Part shown: piece after piece, positions 56,211 through 64,000 of the stretch
Layout: every line of letters starts with the position of its first letter
How positions within the stretch are numbered: position 1 is the stretch's first letter
DNA from: Sphingomonas sp.
GTDB lineage: Bacteria; Pseudomonadota; Alphaproteobacteria; Sphingomonadales; Sphingomonadaceae
Reading direction: 5' to 3'
NCBI GenBank assembly: GCA_019753375.1
Contig: JAIELC010000032.1
Location: 62,001 to 126,000 of the forward strand
DNA length: 64,000 bases
Translations under genes and position numbers: made by a program
Notes under the pieces: generated by a model
Databases searched by the model: none
Told to the model about the DNA's origin: nothing
The model's input: only the letters and a program-made list of their open reading frames with translations

Positions 56211-57047
56211 ATGGCACTCTTAAGCTTTGAACGGAAATACCGAGTAAGAGGCGGTACGCTGATCGGCGGCGATCTGTTCGATTTCTGGATTGGCCCCTTC
56301 TATGTCGGCTTTTTCGGAGTCACGACCGCTCTGTTCGCCGGGTTGGGCACTGCCCTGATCCTCTACGCAGCATCACAGGGGCCGACATGGAACCCGTGGC
56401 TGATTTCGATCGCGCCGCCTGACCTGAAATATGGTCTTGGGCTTGCCCCATTAAAGGATGGGGGCTTCTGGCAGATCATCACCATTTGTGCGGTTGGGGC
56501 ATTTGTGTCCTGGGCGCTGCGAGAGGTGGAAATTTGCCGCAAGTTGGGCATGGGATACCATGTACCAATTGCCTTTAGTGTTGCCATCCTGGCCTATGTC
56601 ACGCTGGTCGTTGTCCGCCCCGCTTTGATGGGCGCCTGGCATTGGGGCTTCCCTTACGGGATTTTCAGCCATCTGGATTGGGTGTCGAACACCGGATACC
56701 AGTATCTGCATTTCCACTATAACCCGGCGCATATGATCGCGGTGAGCTTTTTCTTCACCACGACGCTCGCGCTTGCGCTCCACGGCGCGCTGGTATTGTC
56801 GGCGGTCAACCCGCCCAAGGACGGTACCGACGGCGGTGTTGTGAAGTCGCCCGAATATGAAGACGCCTTTTTCCGCGACACGATCGGCTATTCGATCGGC
56901 ACGCTCGGGATCCATCGGCTGGGACTGTTCCTGGCGCTGTCAGCCGGCTTTTGGAGCGCGGTCTGCATCGTCATCAGCGGACCCGTCTGGACCCGTGGCT
57001 GGCCCGAATGGTGGACCTGGTGGCTCAACCTGCCGATCTGGCACTGA
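56211..57047 (+). CDS. pufL: Photosynthetic reaction centre L subunit
   Basis: A 278-residue five-helix protein starting [17 protein letters not shown]. It carries the family segments [38 protein letters not shown] and [20 protein letters not shown], which hold bacteriochlorophyll and non-haem iron histidines. It builds the type II reaction centre core with PufM. GGAG precedes the ATG. Confidence 0.97.
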   Translation: MALLSFERKYRVRGGTLIGGDLFDFWIGPFYVGFFGVTTALFAGLGTALILYAASQGPTWNPWLISIAPPDLKYGLGLAPLKDGGFWQIITICAVGAFVSWALREVEICRKLGMGYHVPIAFSVAILAYVTLVVVRPALMGAWHWGFPYGIFSHLDWVSNTGYQYLHFHYNPAHMIAVSFFFTTTLALALHGALVLSAVNPPKDGTDGGVVKSPEYEDAFFRDTIGYSIGTLGIHRLGLFLALSAGFWSAVCIVISGPVWTRGWPEWWTWWLNLPIWH

Positions 57048-57063
57048 GTGAGGACCTAATACG

Positions 57064-58038
57064 ATGGCACGCTATCAGAACATCTTCACCCAGGTGCAGA
57101 TCCGCGGTACCGCGGAAATGGGCCCCCCCATGCTCGATGCAAGCGAGCCGCGCACGAGCGCTGCTGGCTTCAACTACTGGATCGGCAAGCTGGGCAACGC
57201 GCAGCTTGGCCCTATCTACCTTGGCTACCTTGGAACCATCTCGCTGGTTTTTGGCTTCATTGCCTTTGAAATCATCGGGCTTAACATGTGGGCTTCGGTC
57301 AATTGGGATCCCGTCCAGTTTGTCCGGCAGCTTTTCTGGCTGTCGCTCGAACCACCAGCACCCAAATATGGCCTGAAGGTCATTCCACCGCTCGCCGAAG
57401 GGGGCTGGTGGCTGATCGCCGGCTTCTTCTTGACGGCGTCGGTTATCCTGTGGGCGGTCCGCACGTACCGCCGGGCCAAGGCACTCAACATGGGAACCCA
57501 TGTTGCCTGGGCGTTCGCATCGGCGATCTGGTTGTACCTAGTGCTGGGCTTTATCCGCCCGATCATGATGGGCAGCTGGTCGGAAGCCGTGCCGTTCGGT
57601 ATCTTCCCGCATCTTGATTGGACCGCGGCTTTCTCAATCCGCTACGGTAATTTGTTCTACAATCCGTTCCACGCGCTTTCGATCGTCTTCCTTTACGGAT
57701 CGACGCTCCTGTTCGCGATGCACGGTGCCACCATCCTAGCCATAGGTCGGTATGGCGGTGAACGCGAAATCGAACAAATAACGGATCGTGGTACTGCTTC
57801 CGAACGCGCGGCGCTGTTCTGGCGCTGGACGATGGGCTTCAACGCGACGATGGAATCAATCCATCGCTGGGCGTGGTGGTTCGCCGTGCTGACGACGCTG
57901 ACGGGCGGCATCGGCATCCTGCTGACGGGCACGGTTGTCGACAACTGGTACCTCTGGGCACAGCAGCATGGCTATGCCCCAGCCTACCCGACGACGGGTG
58001 TCGTCGACCCAGCCACTTTGCCGGGAGCACCGAAATGA
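57064..58038 (+). CDS. pufM: Photosynthetic reaction centre M subunit
   Basis: A 324-residue five-helix protein beginning [20 protein letters not shown]. Family marks are [60 protein letters not shown] and [17 protein letters not shown] with the histidines for special pair and iron. Sixteen bases separate it from pufL; the stop overlaps pufC. Confidence 0.97.
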   Translation: MARYQNIFTQVQIRGTAEMGPPMLDASEPRTSAAGFNYWIGKLGNAQLGPIYLGYLGTISLVFGFIAFEIIGLNMWASVNWDPVQFVRQLFWLSLEPPAPKYGLKVIPPLAEGGWWLIAGFFLTASVILWAVRTYRRAKALNMGTHVAWAFASAIWLYLVLGFIRPIMMGSWSEAVPFGIFPHLDWTAAFSIRYGNLFYNPFHALSIVFLYGSTLLFAMHGATILAIGRYGGEREIEQITDRGTASERAALFWRWTMGFNATMESIHRWAWWFAVLTTLTGGIGILLTGTVVDNWYLWAQQHGYAPAYPTTGVVDPATLPGAPK

Positions 58039-59168
58039 AATCCAGGCTAAATTCACTCGCCGGAATGGCGGTGGCCAGCGTAACCATCCTCACCCTCAGT
58101 GGGTGCGAATTGGGGCCCAAAAAGGTTGAACAGACCGGCTACCGGGGCACCGGCGGCGATCAGGTAACGGCCGTAAAACGGATCGCCGCGCAGGCCGTGC
58201 CTGCCCCGCCGTTCGAACTGCCGGCTGATGGCGGGCCGACCGCCGGCGAGACCTATCAGAACGTCAAGGTTCTGAACGGCCTGAGCGCGGAACGCTTCAA
58301 CTATCTGATGGCGTCGATCAACAATTGGGTGGCCCCGCAGACGGGCGATCCGAACAAGGTCGGATGCAATTATTGCCATAATCCGGAAAATATGGCGTCT
58401 GACGAAAAATATACCAAGGTCGTCGCACGCCGCATGATCCAGATGACCATGAACATCAATTCGACCTGGTCCACTCACGTCAAACAGACAGGCGTGACCT
58501 GCTATACCTGCCACCGCGGCAATGCGGTACCGCAGTATAAATGGGCGATGGCGGATGATCCCAATGCGACCATCCGCTTGATGGGCAATAAACATGGTCA
58601 GGACACCCCGACCTCTGCCGTGGCCTTCAGTTCCTTGCCTTATGACCCGTTTGCAAGCGATCTTGGCGGTAACGGCAAGATCCGGGTCCAGGACCCGCAT
58701 GCGGTTGCGGATGGTTATCGCGGTGCCTCGATTGCGGACACCGAAAAGACCTATGGGCTGATGATGCACATGTCATCGGCGCTGAACGTCAATTGCACCT
58801 ATTGCCACAACACCGACTCGTTCAGCAGCTGGTCGAACAGCCGGCCGCAGCGCGCCGTTGCCTGGTACGGGATCCGAATGGTCCGCGACACCAATGAGAA
58901 TTACATCTCGTCGCTGACGTCGGTTTTTCCCGCCAATCGCAAGGGGCCGCATGGCGATGTCTACAAAGTGTATTGCACGACCTGTCATCAGGGCTTGAAC
59001 AAGCCGCTGGGCGGGAAGAGCATGCTGGGCGACTATCCGTTCCTGCGCGGTCCGATCGGGGCCGCACCGGCGATGGAAGCACCGGCAGCACCCGCGCCCG
59101 CAGCGCCGGTTGCGGCAGCCACGGTACCCGCACCGCCTGTGCTTCCAGGCCAGGGAAGCAGCAACTGA
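58035..59168 (+). CDS. pufC: Photosynthetic reaction centre tetrahaem cytochrome subunit
   Basis: The 377-residue product starts at ATG 58035, overlapping the pufM stop (the track start 57873 is inside pufM). The lipobox LTLSGC gives lipidated Cys24. Four CxxCH haem sites are visible: CNYCH, CYTCH, CTYCH and CTTCH, making a tetrahaem cytochrome that re-reduces the special pair. An unusual alanine/proline-rich tail ([20 protein letters not shown]) ends the protein. Haem attachment requires the Ccm system encoded at 38045-42856. Confidence 0.95.
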   Translation: MKSRLNSLAGMAVASVTILTLSGCELGPKKVEQTGYRGTGGDQVTAVKRIAAQAVPAPPFELPADGGPTAGETYQNVKVLNGLSAERFNYLMASINNWVAPQTGDPNKVGCNYCHNPENMASDEKYTKVVARRMIQMTMNINSTWSTHVKQTGVTCYTCHRGNAVPQYKWAMADDPNATIRLMGNKHGQDTPTSAVAFSSLPYDPFASDLGGNGKIRVQDPHAVADGYRGASIADTEKTYGLMMHMSSALNVNCTYCHNTDSFSSWSNSRPQRAVAWYGIRMVRDTNENYISSLTSVFPANRKGPHGDVYKVYCTTCHQGLNKPLGGKSMLGDYPFLRGPIGAAPAMEAPAAPAPAAPVAAATVPAPPVLPGQGSSN

Positions 59169-59203
59169 TCGCATCGGCCTTGGCCAATGCCTGAAGGATT
59201 GTA

Positions 59204-59923
59204 ATGCACGCGTTCACCGCCCTCGTCGTCCTGCATGTGATGGCGGGGGCGGTCGGTTTAATATCGTTCTGGATCCCCATTGCTACCCACAAGGGCGGAC
59301 CATCGCATCGCCGCTGGGGCCGCATCGGTGCCCGGGCATTGATGATTGCGGGCGCGCTGGCCGTGGCGATGGCGCTGCTATCGCTCTACGGACCGGAAAA
59401 GCGCTTGCCGATGATCCGCGATCGTGCGCTTTTCGACGGTCTGTTCGGCTGGATGATGCTCTATCTGGGGCTGCTGACGATCAGCTTTGCCGATTATGGC
59501 CTGTCCACCGCCCGGCTCCGGCAGCAACGCCTCAGACTGCGCGCTGCCCGCCATCAGTTGCTGTTCGTCGCGGTGGCTGCAGCGGCCATCAAATGCGCGG
59601 TCTATGGCGGTTCGATCGGGCAGCCGTTGATGGTCCTGGTCGCGGCTATCGGCCTGATCGCAATTGCAACCCAGCTCACGCATATCTGGCGCCGGAGCGT
59701 CGATCACCGCGCCTATGTTGCGGAACATTTTCGCGCGCTGATCGGCATGGGCATTTCCGCCTATACCGCGTTTCTGTCCGTCGGCCTGATCAGGCTGGTG
59801 CCCGACCATGTCTTCAACCCGGTCATCTGGGCAATCCCCAGCATTGTCGGTGTGTCACTGATCGCCCGCTACACGCTGGTCGTCAATGGCGGATCGTTCA
59901 TTTCCCGCCGCGCGCGGCAATAA
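59204..59923 (+). CDS. Integral membrane protein downstream of pufC
   Basis: A 239-residue protein with about six helices, for example LVVLHVMAGAVGLISFWIPI, LMIAGALAVAMALLSLYG and FLSVGLIRLVPDHVFNPVIW. Histidines HRRWGR and ARHQLLF lie at loop edges. It resembles DUF2306-type membrane proteins loosely, but I cannot name a family securely. GAAGGA precedes the ATG. It converges on crtD with a 26-base overlap. Confidence 0.65.
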   Translation: MHAFTALVVLHVMAGAVGLISFWIPIATHKGGPSHRRWGRIGARALMIAGALAVAMALLSLYGPEKRLPMIRDRALFDGLFGWMMLYLGLLTISFADYGLSTARLRQQRLRLRAARHQLLFVAVAAAAIKCAVYGGSIGQPLMVLVAAIGLIAIATQLTHIWRRSVDHRAYVAEHFRALIGMGISAYTAFLSVGLIRLVPDHVFNPVIWAIPSIVGVSLIARYTLVVNGGSFISRRARQ

Positions 59924-61406
59924 TCGCCAGTGCCGCCCGTCGCCCCGACAGGCTTGCCATCGGCAATCCGGCGCCTGGATGGACGCCACCGCCCGCCAGA
60001 TAAAGTCCGGGCAGCTTGCTGGTATCACCCGGTCGCTGAAACGGTGCACGCCAGCCATGGTTCGCAAGACCGTAAATCGCCCCGCCCGTTGCCGGAAACA
60101 ACGCCTCATAATCGGCCGGCGTGACTAGTCGCGCCGCGTGTTCGGCGTACATGACGGACAACCCACAGCGTTGCAGCATGCCAAAAGTTGCTGCCTCGCA
60201 GGCGGCGACCGCCTCGGCTGCCGGTGGACCGTCATCACCATTTGCCGGCGCGTTGACGATCAGCTGCAGCCGCTCGGGACCGTCGACCTCGGTACCGCCT
60301 TGATCATCGCGGTCCTGCGCGCAAACATAGACGGTCGGTTCCCCAGCCAGCTTGCCTTGCTTGAAAATGGCATCAAATTCAGCGCGGTAGTCGCGCGAAA
60401 AAAACACATTATGGCGAACGAGCGGGAAGCCGTGGGTCGTCGCGCTCAACAAATAGGTCATGCTCGACAGCGATCGCCGTGTGGCCGGAACCGACGTGAC
60501 CGCGCGTCGCGCTGCCTTGCCGAACCGACCAATCGACAAGGCGGCCGGATCGCCATTGTGCAGAATGGCGCTCGCAGCAATTTCTTCGCCCGTGCACAGC
60601 CGGACTCCAGCGGCGCGGCCGCCCGCGACCAGAATTTCGGCGACATCGGCATCGTACCGAAACGTCGCACCGTGACGCGTGGCGAGCCCGGCAATCGCCC
60701 GCGCAATGGCATGCATCCCGTCGCGCGCCAGCCAGACGCCCTCGCGTTCGACATGCGCAATCAGCATCAGCGTGGCCGGCGCGACAAACGGCGATGCGCC
60801 GCTATAGGTGGCGTATCGGCCCAATAGTTGTTTCAATCGCGGGTCGTGGAAATGCCGGTTGAGCGCGCGCCACAGCGATTGATGCGGGCGAATTTCCAGC
60901 GCATCGGGGAGCCGCGTCAGGCCGATCCGCGCCATCAGGCTGACCGGGTTGGGCCGCGATGCATCGAGAAAACTATGCTCCAGCACATTATAAATGCTGC
61001 GCGCTTCATCGCAGAACCCACGATAGGCCTCTACTTCCCGAGCGCCGAAAAATGCGCCGATTGAATCCTCGCACGCCGCCTGATCAGCAAACAGGTCAAA
61101 ATGGCCACGATCGTCCCACGCATGGCGGGCGAGCAACTCGGTCGGCGCCAGGCGGACTTCGCTGGCCAGATCGCCCCCCGCTTCGGCAAATAATCGTTCG
61201 AAGACCCAGCGCATCGTAAATACGGTCGGTCCTGCATCAACGGGTCGGCCATCGACCATGACCTGACGTAATTTGCCGCCAGGGGCGCTCTGCCGTTCCA
61301 GTACGACCACTGGCACACCACGCGCAGCCAGAATAGCGGCGGCACTAAGGCCCCCCATACCCGCTCCGATGATGATGACGGGCGCGTCTGTCACCTGCGC
61401 ACCCAC
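59898..61406 (-). CDS. crtD: Carotenoid 3,4-desaturase (methoxyneurosporene dehydrogenase)
   Basis: A 502-residue FAD-dependent desaturase of the CrtI/CrtD family. It begins with the dinucleotide fold PVIIIGAGMGGLSAAAILAA and EQ-type VVLERQSAPGGKLRQ, and ends with the FAD-binding YLAGGGVHPGAGLPMASLSG. CrtI-type phytoene desaturase is the alternative, but the cluster with crtC and crtF supports CrtD. The first codon is GTG at 61406; an in-frame GTG at 61394 is also possible. Confidence 0.88.
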   Translation of the reverse strand: MGAQVTDAPVIIIGAGMGGLSAAAILAARGVPVVVLERQSAPGGKLRQVMVDGRPVDAGPTVFTMRWVFERLFAEAGGDLASEVRLAPTELLARHAWDDRGHFDLFADQAACEDSIGAFFGAREVEAYRGFCDEARSIYNVLEHSFLDASRPNPVSLMARIGLTRLPDALEIRPHQSLWRALNRHFHDPRLKQLLGRYATYSGASPFVAPATLMLIAHVEREGVWLARDGMHAIARAIAGLATRHGATFRYDADVAEILVAGGRAAGVRLCTGEEIAASAILHNGDPAALSIGRFGKAARRAVTSVPATRRSLSSMTYLLSATTHGFPLVRHNVFFSRDYRAEFDAIFKQGKLAGEPTVYVCAQDRDDQGGTEVDGPERLQLIVNAPANGDDGPPAAEAVAACEAATFGMLQRCGLSVMYAEHAARLVTPADYEALFPATGGAIYGLANHGWRAPFQRPGDTSKLPGLYLAGGGVHPGAGLPMASLSGRRAALAIIAARGGK

Positions 61407-61498
61407 AATCCGTTTAAGACCTGCATTGACCTTGACGCTAGCATGCGCGTCGAAGAGAGGACAGCAGCAATGGTGATTTTGCTACAGGACGGGCAATC

Positions 61499-62758
61499 AT
61501 GAACCTAGCTGAGCGCAGTCACCCGTTAAGAGCATCATTGTCGGCGGAAATGCATGTCCGTCGGATGCCGCTGTTCTCAAGCCCGTGCCGGCTGATGCAA
61601 GTGGTGGCGATGCTGGGCGAGCATGGCGCGCGGCACAGCTATGCACATATCGCATCAATTGCCGACGCGCACGGCGTAAAGGTTGCTGAACAGGCAAAAT
61701 ATGCGACCTTTGATATCGGCGATTCCGTTCTGGTGTGGGAACGGCACACCGAATTTGCGAGCTATACCTTTGTCCGACCAGGTGGGTTCGACGACCCGTT
61801 CGATCCTGCGCTATTCGATGCGGTTGCCGAAAATGTGCTTGGCGAGCTGCCGGGGCAGGTTATCCGCGCGACGCAAATTGCGATTCTGCCTGTCGGCATT
61901 GCCTTCCCCAATCTTGATCAACTCGATCAATGGTTTGGCCGCGATGCGCTGGTGGTCTGCGACGTCGTGGGGGGCAAGGCGCGGGTCGCGTCCGATTTCA
62001 GACTGCATGACGACGGTTTTGGCCGGTTGTTGATTGCCGATATGGGGATGCAGGGCGATGAACCGTCGCAACTCGTCCAGCGCATCCAGGAACTCGGCAA
62101 TTACCGGAACATGGCGCTGCTTGGATTGCCGCTTGCCCAAAGGCTGACCCCGGATCTGACCCGGCTCGAACAGCGGCTCGCCTCGCTCACAAAATCGGTA
62201 TCAGAGCGGGTGAGCGAAGATGACGCACTGCTCGATGAATTGACCTATTTGTCGGCAGAGCTGGCGCGACTGGCGGCGGAAACGCGCTATCGGATGAGCG
62301 CAACGCGCGCTTATGCGCAGTTGAGTATCGAACGGTTGAACGCGCTGGGGGTAACCGCGCTTGCGGGCTACCAGACGCTTACCGATTTTACCGAGCGCCG
62401 GTTGATGCCGGCGGTGCGCACGTGCGACAGTTTTTCTGCCCGGATCGATGATCTGCAACAGCGCGCGGCCTGGACCAGCGAGCTGCTGCGGACGCGTATC
62501 GACATCGCGCTTGCCAAACAGAACCGCGACCTGCTCGAATCGATGAACAAACGCACGCAATTGCAGCTACGCCTGCAACAGGCAGTCGAAGGGCTGTCGG
62601 TAGTGGCGATCAGCTATTACCTCGTCGCGCTGATTGCTTATGTCGTGAAGGCCGTTCGGGGTATCGACCATGAAGCGACCATCGCGATCATCGTGCCGAT
62701 TGTGGCGGGTGGCGTGGCGCTGGCGTTGCGGTTCCTGCGACGCCACATCAGCGAATAG
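61499..62758 (+). CDS. DUF3422 domain-containing membrane protein
   Basis: A 419-residue protein whose N-terminal RSHPLRASLSAEMHVRRMPL and middle EFASYTFVRPG match DUF3422. A coiled-coil stretch (LTYLSAELARLAAETRYRMS and further) precedes two C-terminal membrane helices (VVAISYYLVALIAYVVKAVR and TIAIIVPIVAGGVALALRFL). Function unknown; it is widespread in Alphaproteobacteria and Betaproteobacteria. It is divergent from crtD and converges on hemA. Confidence 0.88.
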   Translation: MNLAERSHPLRASLSAEMHVRRMPLFSSPCRLMQVVAMLGEHGARHSYAHIASIADAHGVKVAEQAKYATFDIGDSVLVWERHTEFASYTFVRPGGFDDPFDPALFDAVAENVLGELPGQVIRATQIAILPVGIAFPNLDQLDQWFGRDALVVCDVVGGKARVASDFRLHDDGFGRLLIADMGMQGDEPSQLVQRIQELGNYRNMALLGLPLAQRLTPDLTRLEQRLASLTKSVSERVSEDDALLDELTYLSAELARLAAETRYRMSATRAYAQLSIERLNALGVTALAGYQTLTDFTERRLMPAVRTCDSFSARIDDLQQRAAWTSELLRTRIDIALAKQNRDLLESMNKRTQLQLRLQQAVEGLSVVAISYYLVALIAYVVKAVRGIDHEATIAIIVPIVAGGVALALRFLRRHISE

Positions 62759-62786
62759 AAAAAGGGCCCCGGGTTTCCCCGGAGCC
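62756..62786 (-). terminator. Intrinsic terminator of hemA
   Basis: On the minus strand GGGCTCCGGG and CCCGGGGCCC form a hairpin with a short GAAA loop and one mismatch, directly followed by TTTTT. It lies 26 bases after the hemA stop. The plus strand lacks an immediate T-run, so it serves hemA chiefly. Confidence 0.85.
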
Positions 62787-62811
62787 CATCGGTTTTGGCC
62801 AAGCTGGCTGC

Positions 62812-64000
62812 TCAGGCAGCCATTGATCGCCTGGCCAGCTCGCAATGCGACCAGATTTCTGACAAGGCGCGGACCAACTTGTCGATGTCGCCATCGCTGT
62901 GCACCGGCGACGGCGTCAACCGCAATCGTTCGGTACCGACGGGCACGGTCGGATAGTTGATCGGCTGCACATAAATGCCGTGATTTTCGAGCAGCCAGTC
63001 GCTGATCATTTTGCATTTCTTGGCGTCGCCCACCATCACCGGGATGATGTGGCTGGGGTTTTCGATGGTCGGGATGCCCATGCCATGCAGGCGACGGCGG
63101 ACCGTTGCCACCCGGTCCTGGTGCGCATTGCGTTCTGCATTGCTTTCCTTCAGGTGCCGGATGCTGGCGGTGGCGCCAGCCGCCAGCGCCGGGGGCAGGG
63201 CCGTGGTAAAGATGAATCCGCTCGCAAAGCTGCGCACGAAATCGCACATCGCGGTCGAGCCGGCGATATAGCCGCCCATGACGCCAAATGCCTTGCCCAG
63301 CGTCCCTTCGATCACCGTTATCCGGTCCATCAGCCCTTCGCGTTCGGCAACACCGCCCCCGCGCGGCCCGTACAGACCGACACCGTGCACTTCATCAAGA
63401 TAGCTCATTGCACCGTGTTTTTCGCAAACATCCAGAATGTCCGCGATCGGGGCAATATCGCCGTCCATGGAATAGACGCTTTCGAAAGCGACGAGCCGTG
63501 GGCGACTGGGGTCGATGCCCGACAGCAGGCGATCAAGATCTTCTGGATCATTGTGCTTGAAGCGCAGGCATTCCGCACGGCTGTGGCGGATACCTTCGAT
63601 CATTGAGGCATGATTGAGCGCATCGGACAGCACCACGCAATTGGGGAGCTTGGATGCAAGCGTGCTAAGCGCAGCCCAGTTCGAAACATAGCCTGAGGTG
63701 AACAGTAAGGCGGCTTCCTTGCCGTGCAGATCAGCGAGTTCGCGTTCCAGCACGACATGCGCGTGCGTGGTGCCCGAAATATTGCGCGTGCCACCGGCGC
63801 CCGCGCCGCAAGCATCGAGCGTTTCGTGCATCGCTTCGAGCACCTTGGGATGCTGGCCCATGCCAAGATAGTCATTTGAGCACCAGACGGTCACGTCGCC
63901 GACTTCCCCGTCATGGTGATGCTTGGCGTGCGGGAAGGCACCGGCCTTGCGCTCAAGCTCTGCAAAGATCCGGTAACGACCGTCGTCTTTCAAAGTGTCG
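62812..64000 (-). CDS. hemA: 5-aminolevulinate synthase (5' end beyond the window)
   Basis: This alpha-oxoamine synthase makes 5-aminolevulinate from glycine and succinyl-CoA. Visible marks are [36 protein letters not shown], the PLP-lysine segment [17 protein letters not shown] and [16 protein letters not shown]. The track start at TTG 63993 is not the true start: the frame stays open to the window edge ([20 protein letters not shown]), and ALA synthases have more residues before RYR. At the edge of the photosynthesis cluster it likely provides tetrapyrrole precursor for bacteriochlorophyll. Confidence 0.95.
   Translation of the reverse strand, partial: DTLKDDGRYRIFAELERKAGAFPHAKHHHDGEVGDVTVWCSNDYLGMGQHPKVLEAMHETLDACGAGAGGTRNISGTTHAHVVLERELADLHGKEAALLFTSGYVSNWAALSTLASKLPNCVVLSDALNHASMIEGIRHSRAECLRFKHNDPEDLDRLLSGIDPSRPRLVAFESVYSMDGDIAPIADILDVCEKHGAMSYLDEVHGVGLYGPRGGGVAEREGLMDRITVIEGTLGKAFGVMGGYIAGSTAMCDFVRSFASGFIFTTALPPALAAGATASIRHLKESNAERNAHQDRVATVRRRLHGMGIPTIENPSHIIPVMVGDAKKCKMISDWLLENHGIYVQPINYPTVPVGTERLRLTPSPVHSDGDIDKLVRALSEIWSHCELARRSMAA

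Noticed and set aside
63991-63993. TTG at 63993 as the hemA start
   Set aside because: The frame is open to the window edge and ALA synthases have further N-terminal residues, so this is only the track's truncation.

Overview
The window looks like a chromosomal segment of a GC-rich alphaproteobacterium, most likely a sphingomonad (Sphingomonadales) with bacteriochlorophyll-based phototrophy. The signs are a bacteriochlorophyll/puf/crt photosynthesis gene cluster, an alphaproteobacterial-type 5-aminolevulinate synthase, the alphaproteobacterial ATP synthase zeta subunit, a DUF3422 protein, and a Kdo-dependent ABC-transporter capsule locus. This assignment is inferred from gene content; no 16S rRNA is present.

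Layout. (1) 1-12958, housekeeping: the 3' end of leuC, a secreted metallo-beta-lactamase-fold protein wedged before leuD, a quinone oxidoreductase, ATP synthase zeta subunit, BolA plus monothiol glutaredoxin, a glycosyltransferase, a BlaI/M56 regulator-protease pair with a clear operator dyad, a second MBL-fold protein, a DUF4230 protein, a membrane protein, nadA, then ugd and galU on the minus strand (UDP-glucose and UDP-glucuronate supply). A tRNA-Gly(CCC) follows. (2) 13471-37448, capsule locus: glycosyltransferases, a frameshifted kpsE-like gene, kpsM, kpsT, a chimeric sulfotransferase/coiled-coil/DUF4214 protein, a three-module 1249-residue glycosyltransferase, a decayed gene and an AT-rich island, gmd and rmd (GDP-deoxyhexose), more glycosyltransferases, an outer-membrane export lipoprotein, a CarF-like lipid desaturase, and the minus-strand operon kpsF-kdsB-kdsA-kpsC-kpsS that makes and transfers the Kdo linker. 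(3) 38045-42856, cytochrome c maturation operon ccmC-D-E-F-G-H-I, including a 37-codon ccmD absent from the ORF track. (4) 42860-64000, photosynthesis cluster: DUF2189, tspO, bchI-bchD-bchO, a 59-residue ORF, crtC (minus), crtF, bchC-bchX-bchY-bchZ, a 47-codon ORF, pufB-A-L-M-C, a membrane protein, crtD (minus), DUF3422 and the 5'-truncated hemA (minus).

How it fits together. The ccm operon supplies covalent haem attachment needed by the tetrahaem PufC. bchI/D belong to Mg-chelatase, bchX/Y/Z and bchC to the chlorin-to-bacteriochlorin steps, and crtC/D/F to spheroidene-type carotenoids. hemA feeds the common tetrapyrrole pathway. PpsR/CrtJ-type palindromes sit at three promoter regions: tspO/bchI, crtC/crtF, and a tandem pair 8 bp apart before bchC.

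Most notable points: two genes whose function depends on an intact frame (kpsE-like and bchC) are each interrupted by a frameshift that no homopolymer explains; the capsule locus carries an unusual chimeric sulfotransferase protein next to a triple glycosyltransferase; KpsC has a shortened first module; and a pseudogene with repeated FGPY/LPAG-type motifs lies beside an AT-rich island. I did not find CRISPR arrays, insertion sequences or rRNA genes.
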